This document shows, one piece after another, positions 17,347 to 25,749 of a DNA stretch of 64,000 nucleotides. The position numbers and the translations under genes were made by a program. The DNA comes from Rhizobium sp. TH2 (GTDB lineage Bacteria > Pseudomonadota > Alphaproteobacteria > Rhizobiales > Rhizobiaceae). The stretch covers positions 4,708,501-4,772,500 of the forward strand of contig NZ_CP062231.1 of the NCBI RefSeq assembly GCF_024707525.1, in the 5' to 3' direction. Within the stretch, counting starts at the first letter, position 1. Every line of letters starts with the position of its first letter. Below the pieces are notes generated by a model, which was not told where the DNA came from, ran no database searches, and saw only the letters and a list, made by a program, of their open reading frames with translations.

Positions 17347-18159
17347 TTAATAGACTTGACCGGAGTTTCGCGGCACTTGTTCGGACGATCCGCCGGCCTT
17401 GAAATCAGCCAACAGCTTGGTCGTCGCATTGACGAGCAGACCAACGTCGCTGCCGATACCGACGAAGGTCGCGCCTAGTTCGAGATAGCGTCGGGCGAGT
17501 GTCTGGTCGGCGGTGAGGATTCCCGCCGCCTTGCCGTGGCCCTGAATGCGCTTCAACGCATCCTCGACCGCAGCCTGGACCTCAGGCGCCCCCGGCTTGC
17601 CGAGAAAGCCCATATCCGCCGCAAGATCGGCAGGGCCGACAAAGACGCCATCGACACCCTCGACGGAGGCGATTGCGTCGAGGTTGGCAAGCCCGGCCCG
17701 GCTTTCTATCTGCAGCAGCAGGCAAACCTCGTCATTGGCGGTCTGGAGATAATCCGGGATGCGGTTGAAATTCGAGGCGCGCGCCAGCGATGCGCCGACG
17801 CCACGGATGCCGTGCGGCGGATAGCGAACGGCGCGAACCATCGCCTCGGCCTGCTCCTTGGTCTCGACCATGGGCACAAGGATCGTCTGTGCACCGATAT
17901 CGAGGATCTGCTTGATGATCCAGGCCTCGCCGATCGGCGGGCGGATGATCGGGTGGACGGGGTATTTCGACAGGCCCTGCAATTGAGCGACGAGCGTCTG
18001 GATATCATTCGGCGCATGTTCGGCATCGACAAGCAGCCAGTCGTATCCGGCGCCGCCGCAGATCTCGGCGGTATAGGCACTGGTCAGCGCAACCCACAAG
18101 CCGATCTGCGTGCGGCCTTGTTTCAGCGCCGCTTTGAAAGTGTTCGTCGGTGCCGGCAT
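17347..18159 (-). CDS. hpaI: 4-hydroxy-2-oxoheptane-1,7-dioate aldolase
   Basis: Class II HpcH/HpaI aldolase, 270 aa, that splits 4-hydroxy-2-oxoheptanedioate into pyruvate and succinate semialdehyde, the last step of homoprotocatechuate degradation. Family motifs are visible: LLVDAEHAPND, VPMVETKEQAEA, QIESRAGLANLDAI with the metal-binding Glu, and VFVGPADLAADMG with the Asp. A long upstream in-frame extension overlaps hpaH and is not conserved, so I start at the ATG at 18159, 7 bp after the hpaH stop. It is the last gene of the hpa operon. Confidence 0.88.
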   Translation of the reverse strand: MPAPTNTFKAALKQGRTQIGLWVALTSAYTAEICGGAGYDWLLVDAEHAPNDIQTLVAQLQGLSKYPVHPIIRPPIGEAWIIKQILDIGAQTILVPMVETKEQAEAMVRAVRYPPHGIRGVGASLARASNFNRIPDYLQTANDEVCLLLQIESRAGLANLDAIASVEGVDGVFVGPADLAADMGFLGKPGAPEVQAAVEDALKRIQGHGKAAGILTADQTLARRYLELGATFVGIGSDVGLLVNATTKLLADFKAGGSSEQVPRNSGQVY

Positions 18160-18166
18160 GGAGGTC

Positions 18167-18976
18167 TCACTGGAAGAAACAGGAAATGGTACCGTAGGCG
18201 CCGAAGTCAGCCGTGATCGTATCGCCATGCCGCGCCTCGATCGGGCGGATGAACGAGCCGGCGAGCACGATCTGTCCCGTCTCGATGCCCGCGCCATATT
18301 GCGCCAACCGATTCGCCAGCCAGGCGATGCCGCGCGCCGGGTGATTGAGCACGCCTGCGCCCAGTCCGGTCTCCTCGACCTCGGCATTGCGCGAAACGAT
18401 GGCGCCCATCCAGCGCATATCAACCGCGTCAGGCCGTATTTGACGGCCGCCGATGACGATGCCAGCATTGGCGGCATTGTCGGCAATCGTATCGACGATA
18501 GTGCGCGCCTTCTTCGTCTCAGGATCGACGCGCTGGACGCGCGTATCGAGGATTTCGAGCGCAGGCGTCACATAATCCGTCGCGTTGAGCACATCGAAGA
18601 CGCTGATGCCGGGGCCCTTGAGCGGCGCCTTCATCACGAAGGCGATCTCGGCTTCGATACGCGGCTGGATGAAGCGGTCGCCGGGTATTATCGCGCCATC
18701 TTCGAACAACATGTCGTCGAACAGCACGCCCGAATCCGGCGTCGAGATGTTGAGGGCATATTGCATGGCCTTGGAGGTGAGCCCTATCTTCCAGCCGATC
18801 ACCTTGCGGCCGGCAGCGATCTTCTTCTTCACCCAGTCCGCCTGGATCGCATAGGCGTCATCCATAGTGGCGTTGGGATGCTTTAGGGAAAGGAGACCAA
18901 TCTGCTTGCGATCTCTTTCGGCGGCATGGAGCGTGGACGCGGCTTCGGAGATTTGACCTTGCGTAAGCGTCGTCAT
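18167..18976 (-). CDS. hpaH: 2-oxo-hept-4-ene-1,7-dioate hydratase
   Basis: FAH-superfamily hydratase, 269 aa, that adds water to 2-oxohept-4-ene-1,7-dioate. The conserved region [14 protein letters not shown], the acidic metal-binding pattern [10 protein letters not shown] and the ALEILDTR segment match the HpaH/MhpD family. The start at 18976 overlaps the hpaG stop (ATGA); a longer reading frame upstream lies entirely inside hpaG and was rejected. Its position between hpaG and hpaI matches the order of reactions. Confidence 0.88.
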   Translation of the reverse strand: MTTLTQGQISEAASTLHAAERDRKQIGLLSLKHPNATMDDAYAIQADWVKKKIAAGRKVIGWKIGLTSKAMQYALNISTPDSGVLFDDMLFEDGAIIPGDRFIQPRIEAEIAFVMKAPLKGPGISVFDVLNATDYVTPALEILDTRVQRVDPETKKARTIVDTIADNAANAGIVIGGRQIRPDAVDMRWMGAIVSRNAEVEETGLGAGVLNHPARGIAWLANRLAQYGAGIETGQIVLAGSFIRPIEARHGDTITADFGAYGTISCFFQ

Positions 18977-19842
18977 GCCTCGTCCTCGATTGTGTTGCGC
19001 AGTGTACCGATACCTTCCGCCTCCACCTCGACGACATCGCCCGGCTTCAACCAGATCGGCGGATCGAAGCGCGCGCCGGCCCCGGTCGGCGTGCCCGTGA
19101 CGATGACGTCGCCCGGCGTCAATGTCGTAAAAGTCGAGATATAGTTGATGATCTTGCGGAAGGAAAAGATCATTCGGCTGGTTCGATCCTGCTGGCGGAC
19201 CTCGCCATTGACGCGGGTCGTGAGCTGGATATCGGCCAGTTGCGCCTCGTCGGTGAAGGGCACCAGCCAGGGCCCGATCGATCCGGTGCGGTCGAAATTC
19301 TTGCCCTGGGTGACGTTGAACTTGGCATGCCGCACCCAGTCGCGGATCGTGCCTTCGTTGCAAAGCGACAGCGCCGCGATATGGTCGAGTGCTTCTGCCT
19401 CGGGGATGCGCCGCCCGCCCTTGCCGATGACAATGACGATCTCGCCCTCGTAATCGAGCTGCGCACTTTCCGGCGGCCGGATCAGCGGTTGGCCGTGACC
19501 GGTGAAGGAACGCGGGAAACGGATAAACAGCGATGGGTTGGACGGAGCCGCCTGCCCATCCTTGTATTCCTCGTTGCGGTCGGGAAAATTGACGCCGACG
19601 CAGATCAGCTTCTCCGGCGCCGAGATCGGGATCTCGAAGTGGAATGTGCCCGGCAAGACATCCGGCCTGAGGCTCGCGGCCTCGTCGGCCAGTTCGCCAA
19701 GGGCGCCCGCCTCGATGACCTCGCGCAGGGTCGGCCATTTCGCGTCATGCCGCGACGACAGATCGACGATCGCCTCGCCCTTCACCAGTCCATAGCCGGG
19801 CTTCCCATCTACCGAAAAGCTTGCAAAGCGAGGATGTGCCAT
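18973..19842 (-). CDS. hpaG: Fumarylacetoacetate hydrolase-family isomerase/decarboxylase
   Basis: Single FAH domain, 289 aa, with the metal-binding region LDYEGEIVIVIGKGGRRI (about residues 126-143), a D in PWLVPFTDEA and the TGTPTGAGA active-site loop near the C-terminus. In the homoprotocatechuate pathway it would decarboxylate and/or isomerise 5-oxopent-3-ene-1,2,5-tricarboxylate. The Escherichia coli HpaG is a tandem two-domain enzyme; this one has only one FAH domain. The ribosome-binding site AAGGAGAG precedes ATG. The role follows from operon position; the exact reaction is slightly uncertain. Confidence 0.82.
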   Translation of the reverse strand: MAHPRFASFSVDGKPGYGLVKGEAIVDLSSRHDAKWPTLREVIEAGALGELADEAASLRPDVLPGTFHFEIPISAPEKLICVGVNFPDRNEEYKDGQAAPSNPSLFIRFPRSFTGHGQPLIRPPESAQLDYEGEIVIVIGKGGRRIPEAEALDHIAALSLCNEGTIRDWVRHAKFNVTQGKNFDRTGSIGPWLVPFTDEAQLADIQLTTRVNGEVRQQDRTSRMIFSFRKIINYISTFTTLTPGDVIVTGTPTGAGARFDPPIWLKPGDVVEVEAEGIGTLRNTIEDEA

Positions 19843-19853
19843 CCGCTCTCTCC

Positions 19854-20834
19854 TTACGGCGCCACGATCGGCGTTGCTTTGAGGATCGAATCCCTGACCT
19901 CGGTACCCCGGAAGAGACTGCCCTCCTCAAACCAGGATTTCGGTGCCGGCGATCCCCAGAGCGTCTGGCGCTGCGGATCCTTGAGATCCCACTTGATCGG
20001 CTCGAGATCGGGATCGACGGTCTGGTAATCCGAGCAATAGATCTCGATACGGTGGCCGTCGGGGTCGCGGATATAAAGGAAGAAGGCGTTGGAAATGCCG
20101 TGCCGACCGGGGCCGCGCTCGATATTGGCAAGCCAGCCCGTGGTCGACATCAGGTCGAGCAGATCGATGATGTTGAGCGGCGTCGGCACCCAGAAGGCGG
20201 TGTGATGCAGGCGCGGGCCGCGGCCATTGGTGAAGGCGATGTCGTGCACGCCACCTTTGCGATGCGTCCACGCCGCCCAGAGCCGCCCGGTCTCGGCATC
20301 TTCGGTATATTCAGTCACCCGGAAGCCGATCTCGTTATAGAAGGCGACGCTCTCGTCGACATTCGGCGAGAAGCAGTTGAAGTGATCGATGCGCAGCGGC
20401 TTCACGCCCTTGTAGAGCGCGTATTTCTGGTGGATCGGCGGCAGGCGGTCCATCTTCGAATAGAATTCGAGCGGAATGCCATGCGGGTCTCGGGTGCGGA
20501 AAGTGCGCGACTGGTAGGGTCGCTCGATCCATTCGACCGGCAGGTCCTTGCCCTTGAAAAAATGCTCGGCCTTATCAAGATCCTCCTCGGAAAAGACCTT
20601 GAAGCCGAGATCCTGCGCTTCCGCCTTGCCAGCCTTCTTGAGAACGATGCAATGATGCCCGCGCTCTTCCATCGCCCTGAGATAGATCGTATCCGCGGTC
20701 TCGTCGGTCACCTGCAGTCCGAGCGTATCGACATAGAAGGCGCGCGATTTGACGAGATCGGTGACGGCCAGTTCGACATGGCTGAGCCGCACGATGTTGA
20801 AGGGCGGATGGAGATTGGGTTTCGGCAGGGGCAT
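19854..20834 (-). CDS. hpaD: 3,4-dihydroxyphenylacetate 2,3-dioxygenase
   Basis: Extradiol ring-cleavage enzyme of the vicinal-oxygen-chelate (type I) class, 326 aa, opening homoprotocatechuate to 5-carboxymethyl-2-hydroxymuconate semialdehyde. Two VOC modules are seen. Metal ligands correspond to His151 (IDHFNCF), His211 (RLHHTAFW) and Glu264 (HRIEIY), and the acid/base to His197, matching the pattern of Brevibacterium HPCD with a shift of 3 to 4 residues. The ribosome-binding site GAGGAGG precedes ATG. This differs from the type III HpaD of E. coli. Confidence 0.92.
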   Translation of the reverse strand: MPLPKPNLHPPFNIVRLSHVELAVTDLVKSRAFYVDTLGLQVTDETADTIYLRAMEERGHHCIVLKKAGKAEAQDLGFKVFSEEDLDKAEHFFKGKDLPVEWIERPYQSRTFRTRDPHGIPLEFYSKMDRLPPIHQKYALYKGVKPLRIDHFNCFSPNVDESVAFYNEIGFRVTEYTEDAETGRLWAAWTHRKGGVHDIAFTNGRGPRLHHTAFWVPTPLNIIDLLDLMSTTGWLANIERGPGRHGISNAFFLYIRDPDGHRIEIYCSDYQTVDPDLEPIKWDLKDPQRQTLWGSPAPKSWFEEGSLFRGTEVRDSILKATPIVAP

Positions 20835-20884
20835 TGTTTCCTCCTCATGCTGATTTGGCGGCGATGCGAGCGTCGAAGCCCGCC

Positions 20885-22399
20885 TCAGCCACCGAGTTTC
20901 TGGATCGCATGCGCCATGCTGGCGAAGGCGACGTTCTTGGTTTCCATGTAGAAATCGAAGGACCAGTCACCGCCGTCGCGGCCGATGCCGGAGCTCTTGA
21001 CGCCACCGAATGGCGCCGGCAGGTGGCGGACATTCTCGGAATTGACCCAGATCATGCCGGCTTCCAGCGCGTCGGTGAATCGGAAGGCGCGGGTGACGTC
21101 ATTGGTCCAGAGATAGCCGGTCAGGCCGTACTGCACGTCGTTGGCGAGCGCCAGCGCCTCGGCCTCGTCCTTGAACGAAATGGCAGTCAACACCGGCCCG
21201 AAGATTTCTTCCTGGGCGATCCGCATCTGGTTGTTGGCGCCGGTGAAAAGCGTCGGCGAGACATAGCAGCCGCCGCCTGGACCATTGAACTTGGTGCCGC
21301 CGGCCGCGACGGTGGCGCCCTCACCCCGGCCGATCTCGATATATTCCAGCACCTTCTTCTCATGAACCGGGTGTATCAGTGGCCCGATAACAGTTTCGGG
21401 ATCGAGCGGATGGCCGACTTTGATGCGCTTGGCCTTCTCCGCCACGAGCATGGTGAACTTGTCGTAGACGCTGTCCTCTACGAGCAGGCGCGATGACGAG
21501 GTGCAGCGCTCGCCGTTCAACGAATAGATCATGAAGACGGCGGCATCGGCAGCGCGTTCGAGATCGGCATCGGCGAAAACCACCACCGGGTTCTTGCCAC
21601 CAAGTTCGAAATGCACGCGCTTCAGCGTATCCGCGCCCTGCTTCATGATCATCGAGCCGGTGCGGCTCTCGCCGACAAAGCCGATCGCCTTGATATCGGG
21701 GTGTTCCGTCAGCGCTTTGCCGGCGTCCTCGCCGAAACCGTTGACGAGATTCCAGACGCCCTTGGGCAGGCCGGCTTCCTCTGCGATCTCGACCAATAGT
21801 CGCGCCGTCAGCGGTGAAAATTCCGCTGGCTTGTGGACGACCGTGCAGCCCGAGGCCAGCGCGGGCGCGATCTTCCAGGTCGACAGCATGAAGGGCGTGT
21901 TCCACGGCGTGATTACGCCGACGGGCCCGATCGGCACACGGGTCGTGATGTTGACCTGGCCGGGGCCGCGCAATGCCTTGCCGTCGCGGGCTTCAGGAGC
22001 CCGATCGGCGAAGAAGCGGAAATTCTCAGCGCCCCGCAGTGCAGCCTTGGCCATGAATTTCAGCGACTGTCCGGTATCCATGCATTCGACGAAAGCAATC
22101 TCTTCAGCGCGCGCGACGATCGCGTCGGCGATCTTGTGCAAGAGCTTCTTGCGTGCCGCGCCATCCATCCCCGCCCATGCCGGAAACGCAGCCTTCGCCG
22201 CCTTCGCCGCGCGGTCGATATCCGCGCTCTTGCCTAGCGCCACCTTGGCGAGCGGCTTGAGATCAACCGGCGAGATCGTCTCATAGGTCGCGCCATCGGC
22301 GGCCCAGACATCCTCACCACCGATGCGATTCATGACACCGCCATCGAATTTGGTGAGATAGGTTTTGGCCTTGGCGATGTTTTCGTCGAGCTTCGACAT
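20885..22399 (-). CDS. hpaE: 5-carboxymethyl-2-hydroxymuconate semialdehyde dehydrogenase
   Basis: NAD-dependent aldehyde dehydrogenase, 504 aa. Motifs: TPWNTPF, catalytic Glu in FELGGKNP and catalytic Cys in NGERCTSSSR, the last being characteristic of HpaE/HpcC. Start ATG at 22399 with GGAG upstream; 17 extra in-frame codons upstream look non-coding. It oxidises the product of HpaD. Gaps of 50 bp to hpaD and 69 bp to hpaF; a 9-bp inverted repeat (22466-22474 and 22492-22500) overlaps the hpaF stop. Confidence 0.92.
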   Translation of the reverse strand: MSKLDENIAKAKTYLTKFDGGVMNRIGGEDVWAADGATYETISPVDLKPLAKVALGKSADIDRAAKAAKAAFPAWAGMDGAARKKLLHKIADAIVARAEEIAFVECMDTGQSLKFMAKAALRGAENFRFFADRAPEARDGKALRGPGQVNITTRVPIGPVGVITPWNTPFMLSTWKIAPALASGCTVVHKPAEFSPLTARLLVEIAEEAGLPKGVWNLVNGFGEDAGKALTEHPDIKAIGFVGESRTGSMIMKQGADTLKRVHFELGGKNPVVVFADADLERAADAAVFMIYSLNGERCTSSSRLLVEDSVYDKFTMLVAEKAKRIKVGHPLDPETVIGPLIHPVHEKKVLEYIEIGRGEGATVAAGGTKFNGPGGGCYVSPTLFTGANNQMRIAQEEIFGPVLTAISFKDEAEALALANDVQYGLTGYLWTNDVTRAFRFTDALEAGMIWVNSENVRHLPAPFGGVKSSGIGRDGGDWSFDFYMETKNVAFASMAHAIQKLGG

Positions 22400-22468
22400 T
22401 CTATGCTCCGTGAGGGGACGGTCGCCAACGCGGTGGGAACGGCGCGGCATCCTGAGAGGGATTTGGAT

Positions 22469-22861
22469 TCACCCGGATTTCTGGCGGATCCGCGGGTGAA
22501 TGGCGTTCTTCTTCCAGCTGAGATCCGGGTCGATCTCTCGAATTTCAAGGGTGAGCGCGAAGTGCGGCGTCTCGAACAGAGGCGTCAAGAATCGCGTTAC
22601 GGTAGCGAAGATCGCCTCGCCGGTCTCACGTTTCTCCGCCTCGCTGCGGCCTTTGCCGATGCGGAAGGACATGTCGATAAAGCCATTCTCCGGCAGCATA
22701 TCGGCGACCGCATAGGCCTCGGCCCGCAGCGCGCGGACGCGAAGGGCACCCAGTTCAAACAGGCCTGATGCGATGATGGTCTCATGAACCGCCTTGCAGA
22801 GCGCCTGAAAGTCGACGGCATCGTCCAGATTGGCCGAATATTCCATCGTGAAATGGGGCAT
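22469..22861 (-). CDS. hpaF: 5-carboxymethyl-2-hydroxymuconate isomerase
   Basis: Tautomerase-superfamily enzyme, 130 aa. The chain begins Met-Pro, and Pro becomes the catalytic N-terminal base after Met removal; the following PHFTMEYSANL and the central DMSFRIGKGRS match HpaF/CHMI. A strong GGGAGGA site three bases before ATG at 22861 fixes this start over longer frames. First gene of the hpa operon, divergent from hpaR with a 113-bp intergenic region holding a perfect palindrome. Confidence 0.9.
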   Translation of the reverse strand: MPHFTMEYSANLDDAVDFQALCKAVHETIIASGLFELGALRVRALRAEAYAVADMLPENGFIDMSFRIGKGRSEAEKRETGEAIFATVTRFLTPLFETPHFALTLEIREIDPDLSWKKNAIHPRIRQKSG

Positions 22862-22890
22862 CTGTCCTCCCGTCTTGCTTCCTTTTATAT

Positions 22891-22902
22891 TTAACATGTT
22901 AA
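22891..22902. promoter_or_regulatory. Palindromic operator between hpaF and hpaR
   Basis: TTAACATGTTAA is a perfect 12-bp palindrome located 30 bp upstream of hpaF and 73 bp upstream of hpaR. MarR-family regulators usually bind such sites in divergent promoters, so HpaR is the obvious candidate. Binding is inferred. Confidence 0.6.
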
Positions 22903-22974
22903 TCATAGGTGCTGATAGTGTCAAGTGCCTTGTTCTACTGGCAGCTTGGTCATGCGATTGCAAAGAGGCTCGAA

Positions 22975-23466
22975 ATGGACGATAGAACCGCCATGAACGA
23001 TCAGTCTCCCCGCAAGTCCAAACTGGTGCAGGACGCGCTCCTGCCGCGAAACACCCGCCGCTCGCTGCCGATCGCGCTGCTTCGCGCCCGCGAAGCCGTG
23101 ATGACGCATTTCCGGCCGATGCTGGCCGAGCACGACATCACCGAACAGCAATGGCGTGTGATCCGCATCCTCGCCGAAGCTGGGACGGTCGATGCCTCCG
23201 AGATGGCCGACCGCGCCTTCATCCTCGCACCGAGCCTGACCCGTATCATCCGCTCGCTCGAGGAGCGCGGTATCATCACCAAGGCCAAGGACGACAATGA
23301 CGGGCGGCGCGTGCTGCTGCAGATCACACCGGCGGGCCTTGCGATCATCAACGAGGTCGCTCCCGAGAGCCGGCTGATCTATGACAGGCTCGAAAAGAGT
23401 TTTGGTCGCGAGCGGATCGACCAGCTTCTCGACATGCTGGACGAACTGGCCTCGATCAACGACTAA
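22975..23466 (+). CDS. hpaR: Homoprotocatechuate operon repressor, MarR family
   Basis: MarR-type regulator, about 163 aa. The winged helix is clear (ITEQQWRVIRILAEAG, EMADRAFILAPSLTRIIRSL and the wing KDDNDGRRVLLQIT), and the N-terminal block LPIALLRAREAVMTHFRPML is typical of HpaR. The ATG at 22975 has AGAGG six bases upstream; an ATG six codons later is also possible. It is divergent from hpaFEDGHI, the usual arrangement for its repressor, with aromatic acid as inducer. Its stop is 5 bp from the stop of the convergent kinase gene. Confidence 0.9.
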   Translation: MDDRTAMNDQSPRKSKLVQDALLPRNTRRSLPIALLRAREAVMTHFRPMLAEHDITEQQWRVIRILAEAGTVDASEMADRAFILAPSLTRIIRSLEERGIITKAKDDNDGRRVLLQITPAGLAIINEVAPESRLIYDRLEKSFGRERIDQLLDMLDELASIND

Positions 23467-23471
23467 GCCGG

Positions 23472-24461
23472 TCAGGCATTTTCCAGCCGGGCGGCGAGAT
23501 CCCGCGCTTCCGCAACATATCGCTTCAGCCTTTCCTCGCTATCAGGCAAGTCCGACCGCGCGCCCGCCCAGCCGATATAGGTCAGGCTCCTGAGCAGCAG
23601 GAAAAGCGGCAGATATTTGAATTCCTCCTCCATCGCCGGCCGCACGGCAGCATAACTTCGCAGCAACGCATCGCGCATTGCTGGGTAATCGGGCTCCCGG
23701 CGGTTGCGCAACAGCGCCGTCGCGACATCGAACAGCCGGAACCCAAAACCGCAGTCATCAAAATCGATGAAGGCAACGGCACCGTCGTTCACGAACACAT
23801 TCTCGCGAACCAGATCGGCATGGATCAGGCCTTTGTCCAGCGACGGGGACACGGCATCTAGCCGACGCGTCAGAGCGTGGCGAAGCCTGACGAGAAACGC
23901 CCGATCGTCGGCATCGAGGCCATCGCAATCCCAGAACCGCCCCCAGAAGGGTTTGTCACCCAGAAGGCCTGCCTCGTTCCATGATGGGCGCTCGAAATCT
24001 GCGGGCACGTGAAAGCCATCAGCCGCGACATGCATGCGCGCCATCTGTTCGCCGATTGCACCAAAGACCGCCCCGAGTTCTGGACGCGATCGGCCAAGCG
24101 GCCGCCCGCTCTCGCCCAGTGGATCGCCTTCGACCCAGCCGATCATGTCCGCATATTGCGTGATGTCGCTGCCCGTATCGATCGCGACGAGAAGCCCGCC
24201 GTCGCGATACGGAATCGGCTCCGGCACGAGAACGCCCTGCCGCCGCAGATCCGCCATCCATGTGAGTTCAGACATCAATGCCGCCCGCGAATGATAGCCC
24301 GGTCGATGCAGCCGGAGCGCCGCCTTGCCGCCATCGGCGAATGTGACTCGGAACACCGCGTTCTCACGATATTTCAGGAGTTGTGGCACCTGGTCCGGCA
24401 GACCCCAGTGCCCGAGCGCCCGCTTGGCCCGCTTCGTAAGGTCTTCTTCGAGGCTACTCAT
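23472..24461 (-). CDS. Phosphotransferase of the APH/choline-kinase fold, hydroxylysine/amino-alcohol kinase-like
   Basis: Kinase-like protein of 329 aa. The Brenner motif is intact (HADLVREN, Asp216 catalytic, Asn221 for Mg) and the DFG equivalent is FIDFDDCGFGF (Asp233). An N-lobe segment GGKAALRLHRPGYHS supplies the ATP-binding lysine region. It lies 3 bp after a class III PLP enzyme that resembles amino-alcohol-phosphate phospho-lyases. Animals use the same pair (HYKK and PHYKPL/ETNPPL). Proposed role: ATP-dependent phosphorylation of an amino alcohol before elimination. Antibiotic resistance is unlikely in this context. Confidence 0.75.
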   Translation of the reverse strand: MSSLEEDLTKRAKRALGHWGLPDQVPQLLKYRENAVFRVTFADGGKAALRLHRPGYHSRAALMSELTWMADLRRQGVLVPEPIPYRDGGLLVAIDTGSDITQYADMIGWVEGDPLGESGRPLGRSRPELGAVFGAIGEQMARMHVAADGFHVPADFERPSWNEAGLLGDKPFWGRFWDCDGLDADDRAFLVRLRHALTRRLDAVSPSLDKGLIHADLVRENVFVNDGAVAFIDFDDCGFGFRLFDVATALLRNRREPDYPAMRDALLRSYAAVRPAMEEEFKYLPLFLLLRSLTYIGWAGARSDLPDSEERLKRYVAEARDLAARLENA

Positions 24462-24464
24462 CGC

Positions 24465-25748
24465 TCAGAGACCGGACAGTACGTCATCAAGCGTGGATAG
24501 CATGAAATCCGCATTGACCTTGGTGAAGGGCATGGGCGGGCGGATCTTGGTGGCATTCTGCTTGACGCCGAGCTTGCCCATCAGCACGCCGCGCTCGCGC
24601 ATCTCGTTGATCACCCGCGTTGCGATATCCGCCGCCGGTGTCTTCTCCGCTCGGTCCAGCACCAGCTCCGCGCCGAAGAACAGGCCAGAGCCGCGCACAT
24701 TGCCGATGATCGCATGCTTCCCAGCCAGATGAGCGAGCCCGCCAACCGCGTAAGCGCCGACGTCCCGCGCATTCTCCTGCAGCTTCTCATCCTCGAGCAC
24801 ATCAAGCACGGCCATGGCCGCCGCACAGGAGACCGGGTTGCCGCCGAACGTATTGAAATAACGAAACGCCTTGCGGAAGGCATTGAGCGTCTCGGAGTTA
24901 GCCACGACGCCCCCGATCGGATGCCCATTGCCCATCGGCTTGCCGAGTGTGACGACATCGGGAACGATCCCGGCGCGCTGGTGCCCCCACATATGCGTGC
25001 CTGTGCGGCCGAATCCGGGCTGCACCTCGTCGGCGATCATCAGGCCGCCTTCCCGCTTCACGATCTCGGCGGCCTTGTTGAGGAAGCCAACCGGAAGATC
25101 AGGAAAACCCTCATTGGCGAAGAATGGATCAATGATGAGCGCTGAAAAACCGAACGGGCTGGCCTTAAGCGACGTGATCGCCTCCTCCAACGCCGCCGCC
25201 CAGGCATCGGTGAAGGCCTCGCCCGGAATCCCACCCAGTGGCCGATAGCCATCCGGTGCCGGTACATGCCGCACATGGCCTCCATAACCGCCGACCGGCG
25301 GCATGCGGGTCGAGAGCTGCGACACGGCCGCGGTATTGCCGTGATAGGTATGATCCGTTGCGATCACCCCGGTATTGCCGGTCACCGCCTGCGCCATGCG
25401 CAGCGCAATGTCGTTGGCTTCGCTACCGGTGCAGGTCAGGATCGCGGTATCGAGACTTGGATCGAATGTCGCCGTCAGCCGCTCGACATAATCCAGAATG
25501 CCCTCGTGCAGGTAGCGCGTATGGGTGTTCAGCGTCGAAGCCTGCCGGCAGATCGCCTCGACCACGCGCGGATGGCAATGGCCGACATGCGGCACGTTGT
25601 TGTAGCAGTCGAGATACTTTCGGCCGTCCGCATCCCAGACCCAGACGCCCTCGCCTTTCACCAGATGGACCGGGTCGTTGTAAAAGGTCGACATGTTGCG
25701 GCCGAGCAGCTTCTCGCGCCGCGCCAGCAATGCGCCGTTGTCGCTCAT
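24465..25748 (-). CDS. Class III PLP enzyme, amino-alcohol O-phosphate phospho-lyase-like
   Basis: 427 aa, with the PLP Lys at about Lys270 (VTLGKPMGNGHPIG), the pyridine-N-binding Asp240 (IADEVQPGFGRTG) and the phosphate cup TGSEAND. The N-terminal stretch YLDCYNNVPHVGHCHPRVV is the hallmark I recognise from ethanolamine-phosphate and phosphohydroxylysine phospho-lyases, which release phosphate and ammonia to give an aldehyde rather than transaminating. Start ATG at 25748, 1 bp after the upstream gene's stop at 25750. A conventional aminotransferase function remains possible. Confidence 0.72.
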   Translation of the reverse strand: MSDNGALLARREKLLGRNMSTFYNDPVHLVKGEGVWVWDADGRKYLDCYNNVPHVGHCHPRVVEAICRQASTLNTHTRYLHEGILDYVERLTATFDPSLDTAILTCTGSEANDIALRMAQAVTGNTGVIATDHTYHGNTAAVSQLSTRMPPVGGYGGHVRHVPAPDGYRPLGGIPGEAFTDAWAAALEEAITSLKASPFGFSALIIDPFFANEGFPDLPVGFLNKAAEIVKREGGLMIADEVQPGFGRTGTHMWGHQRAGIVPDVVTLGKPMGNGHPIGGVVANSETLNAFRKAFRYFNTFGGNPVSCAAAMAVLDVLEDEKLQENARDVGAYAVGGLAHLAGKHAIIGNVRGSGLFFGAELVLDRAEKTPAADIATRVINEMRERGVLMGKLGVKQNATKIRPPMPFTKVNADFMLSTLDDVLSGL

Positions 25749-25749
25749 C

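Noticed and set aside
23472..24461. Aminoglycoside resistance phosphotransferase
   Set aside because: The fold is shared, but the gene is locked into an operon with PLP enzymes for amino-alcohol or amine metabolism.
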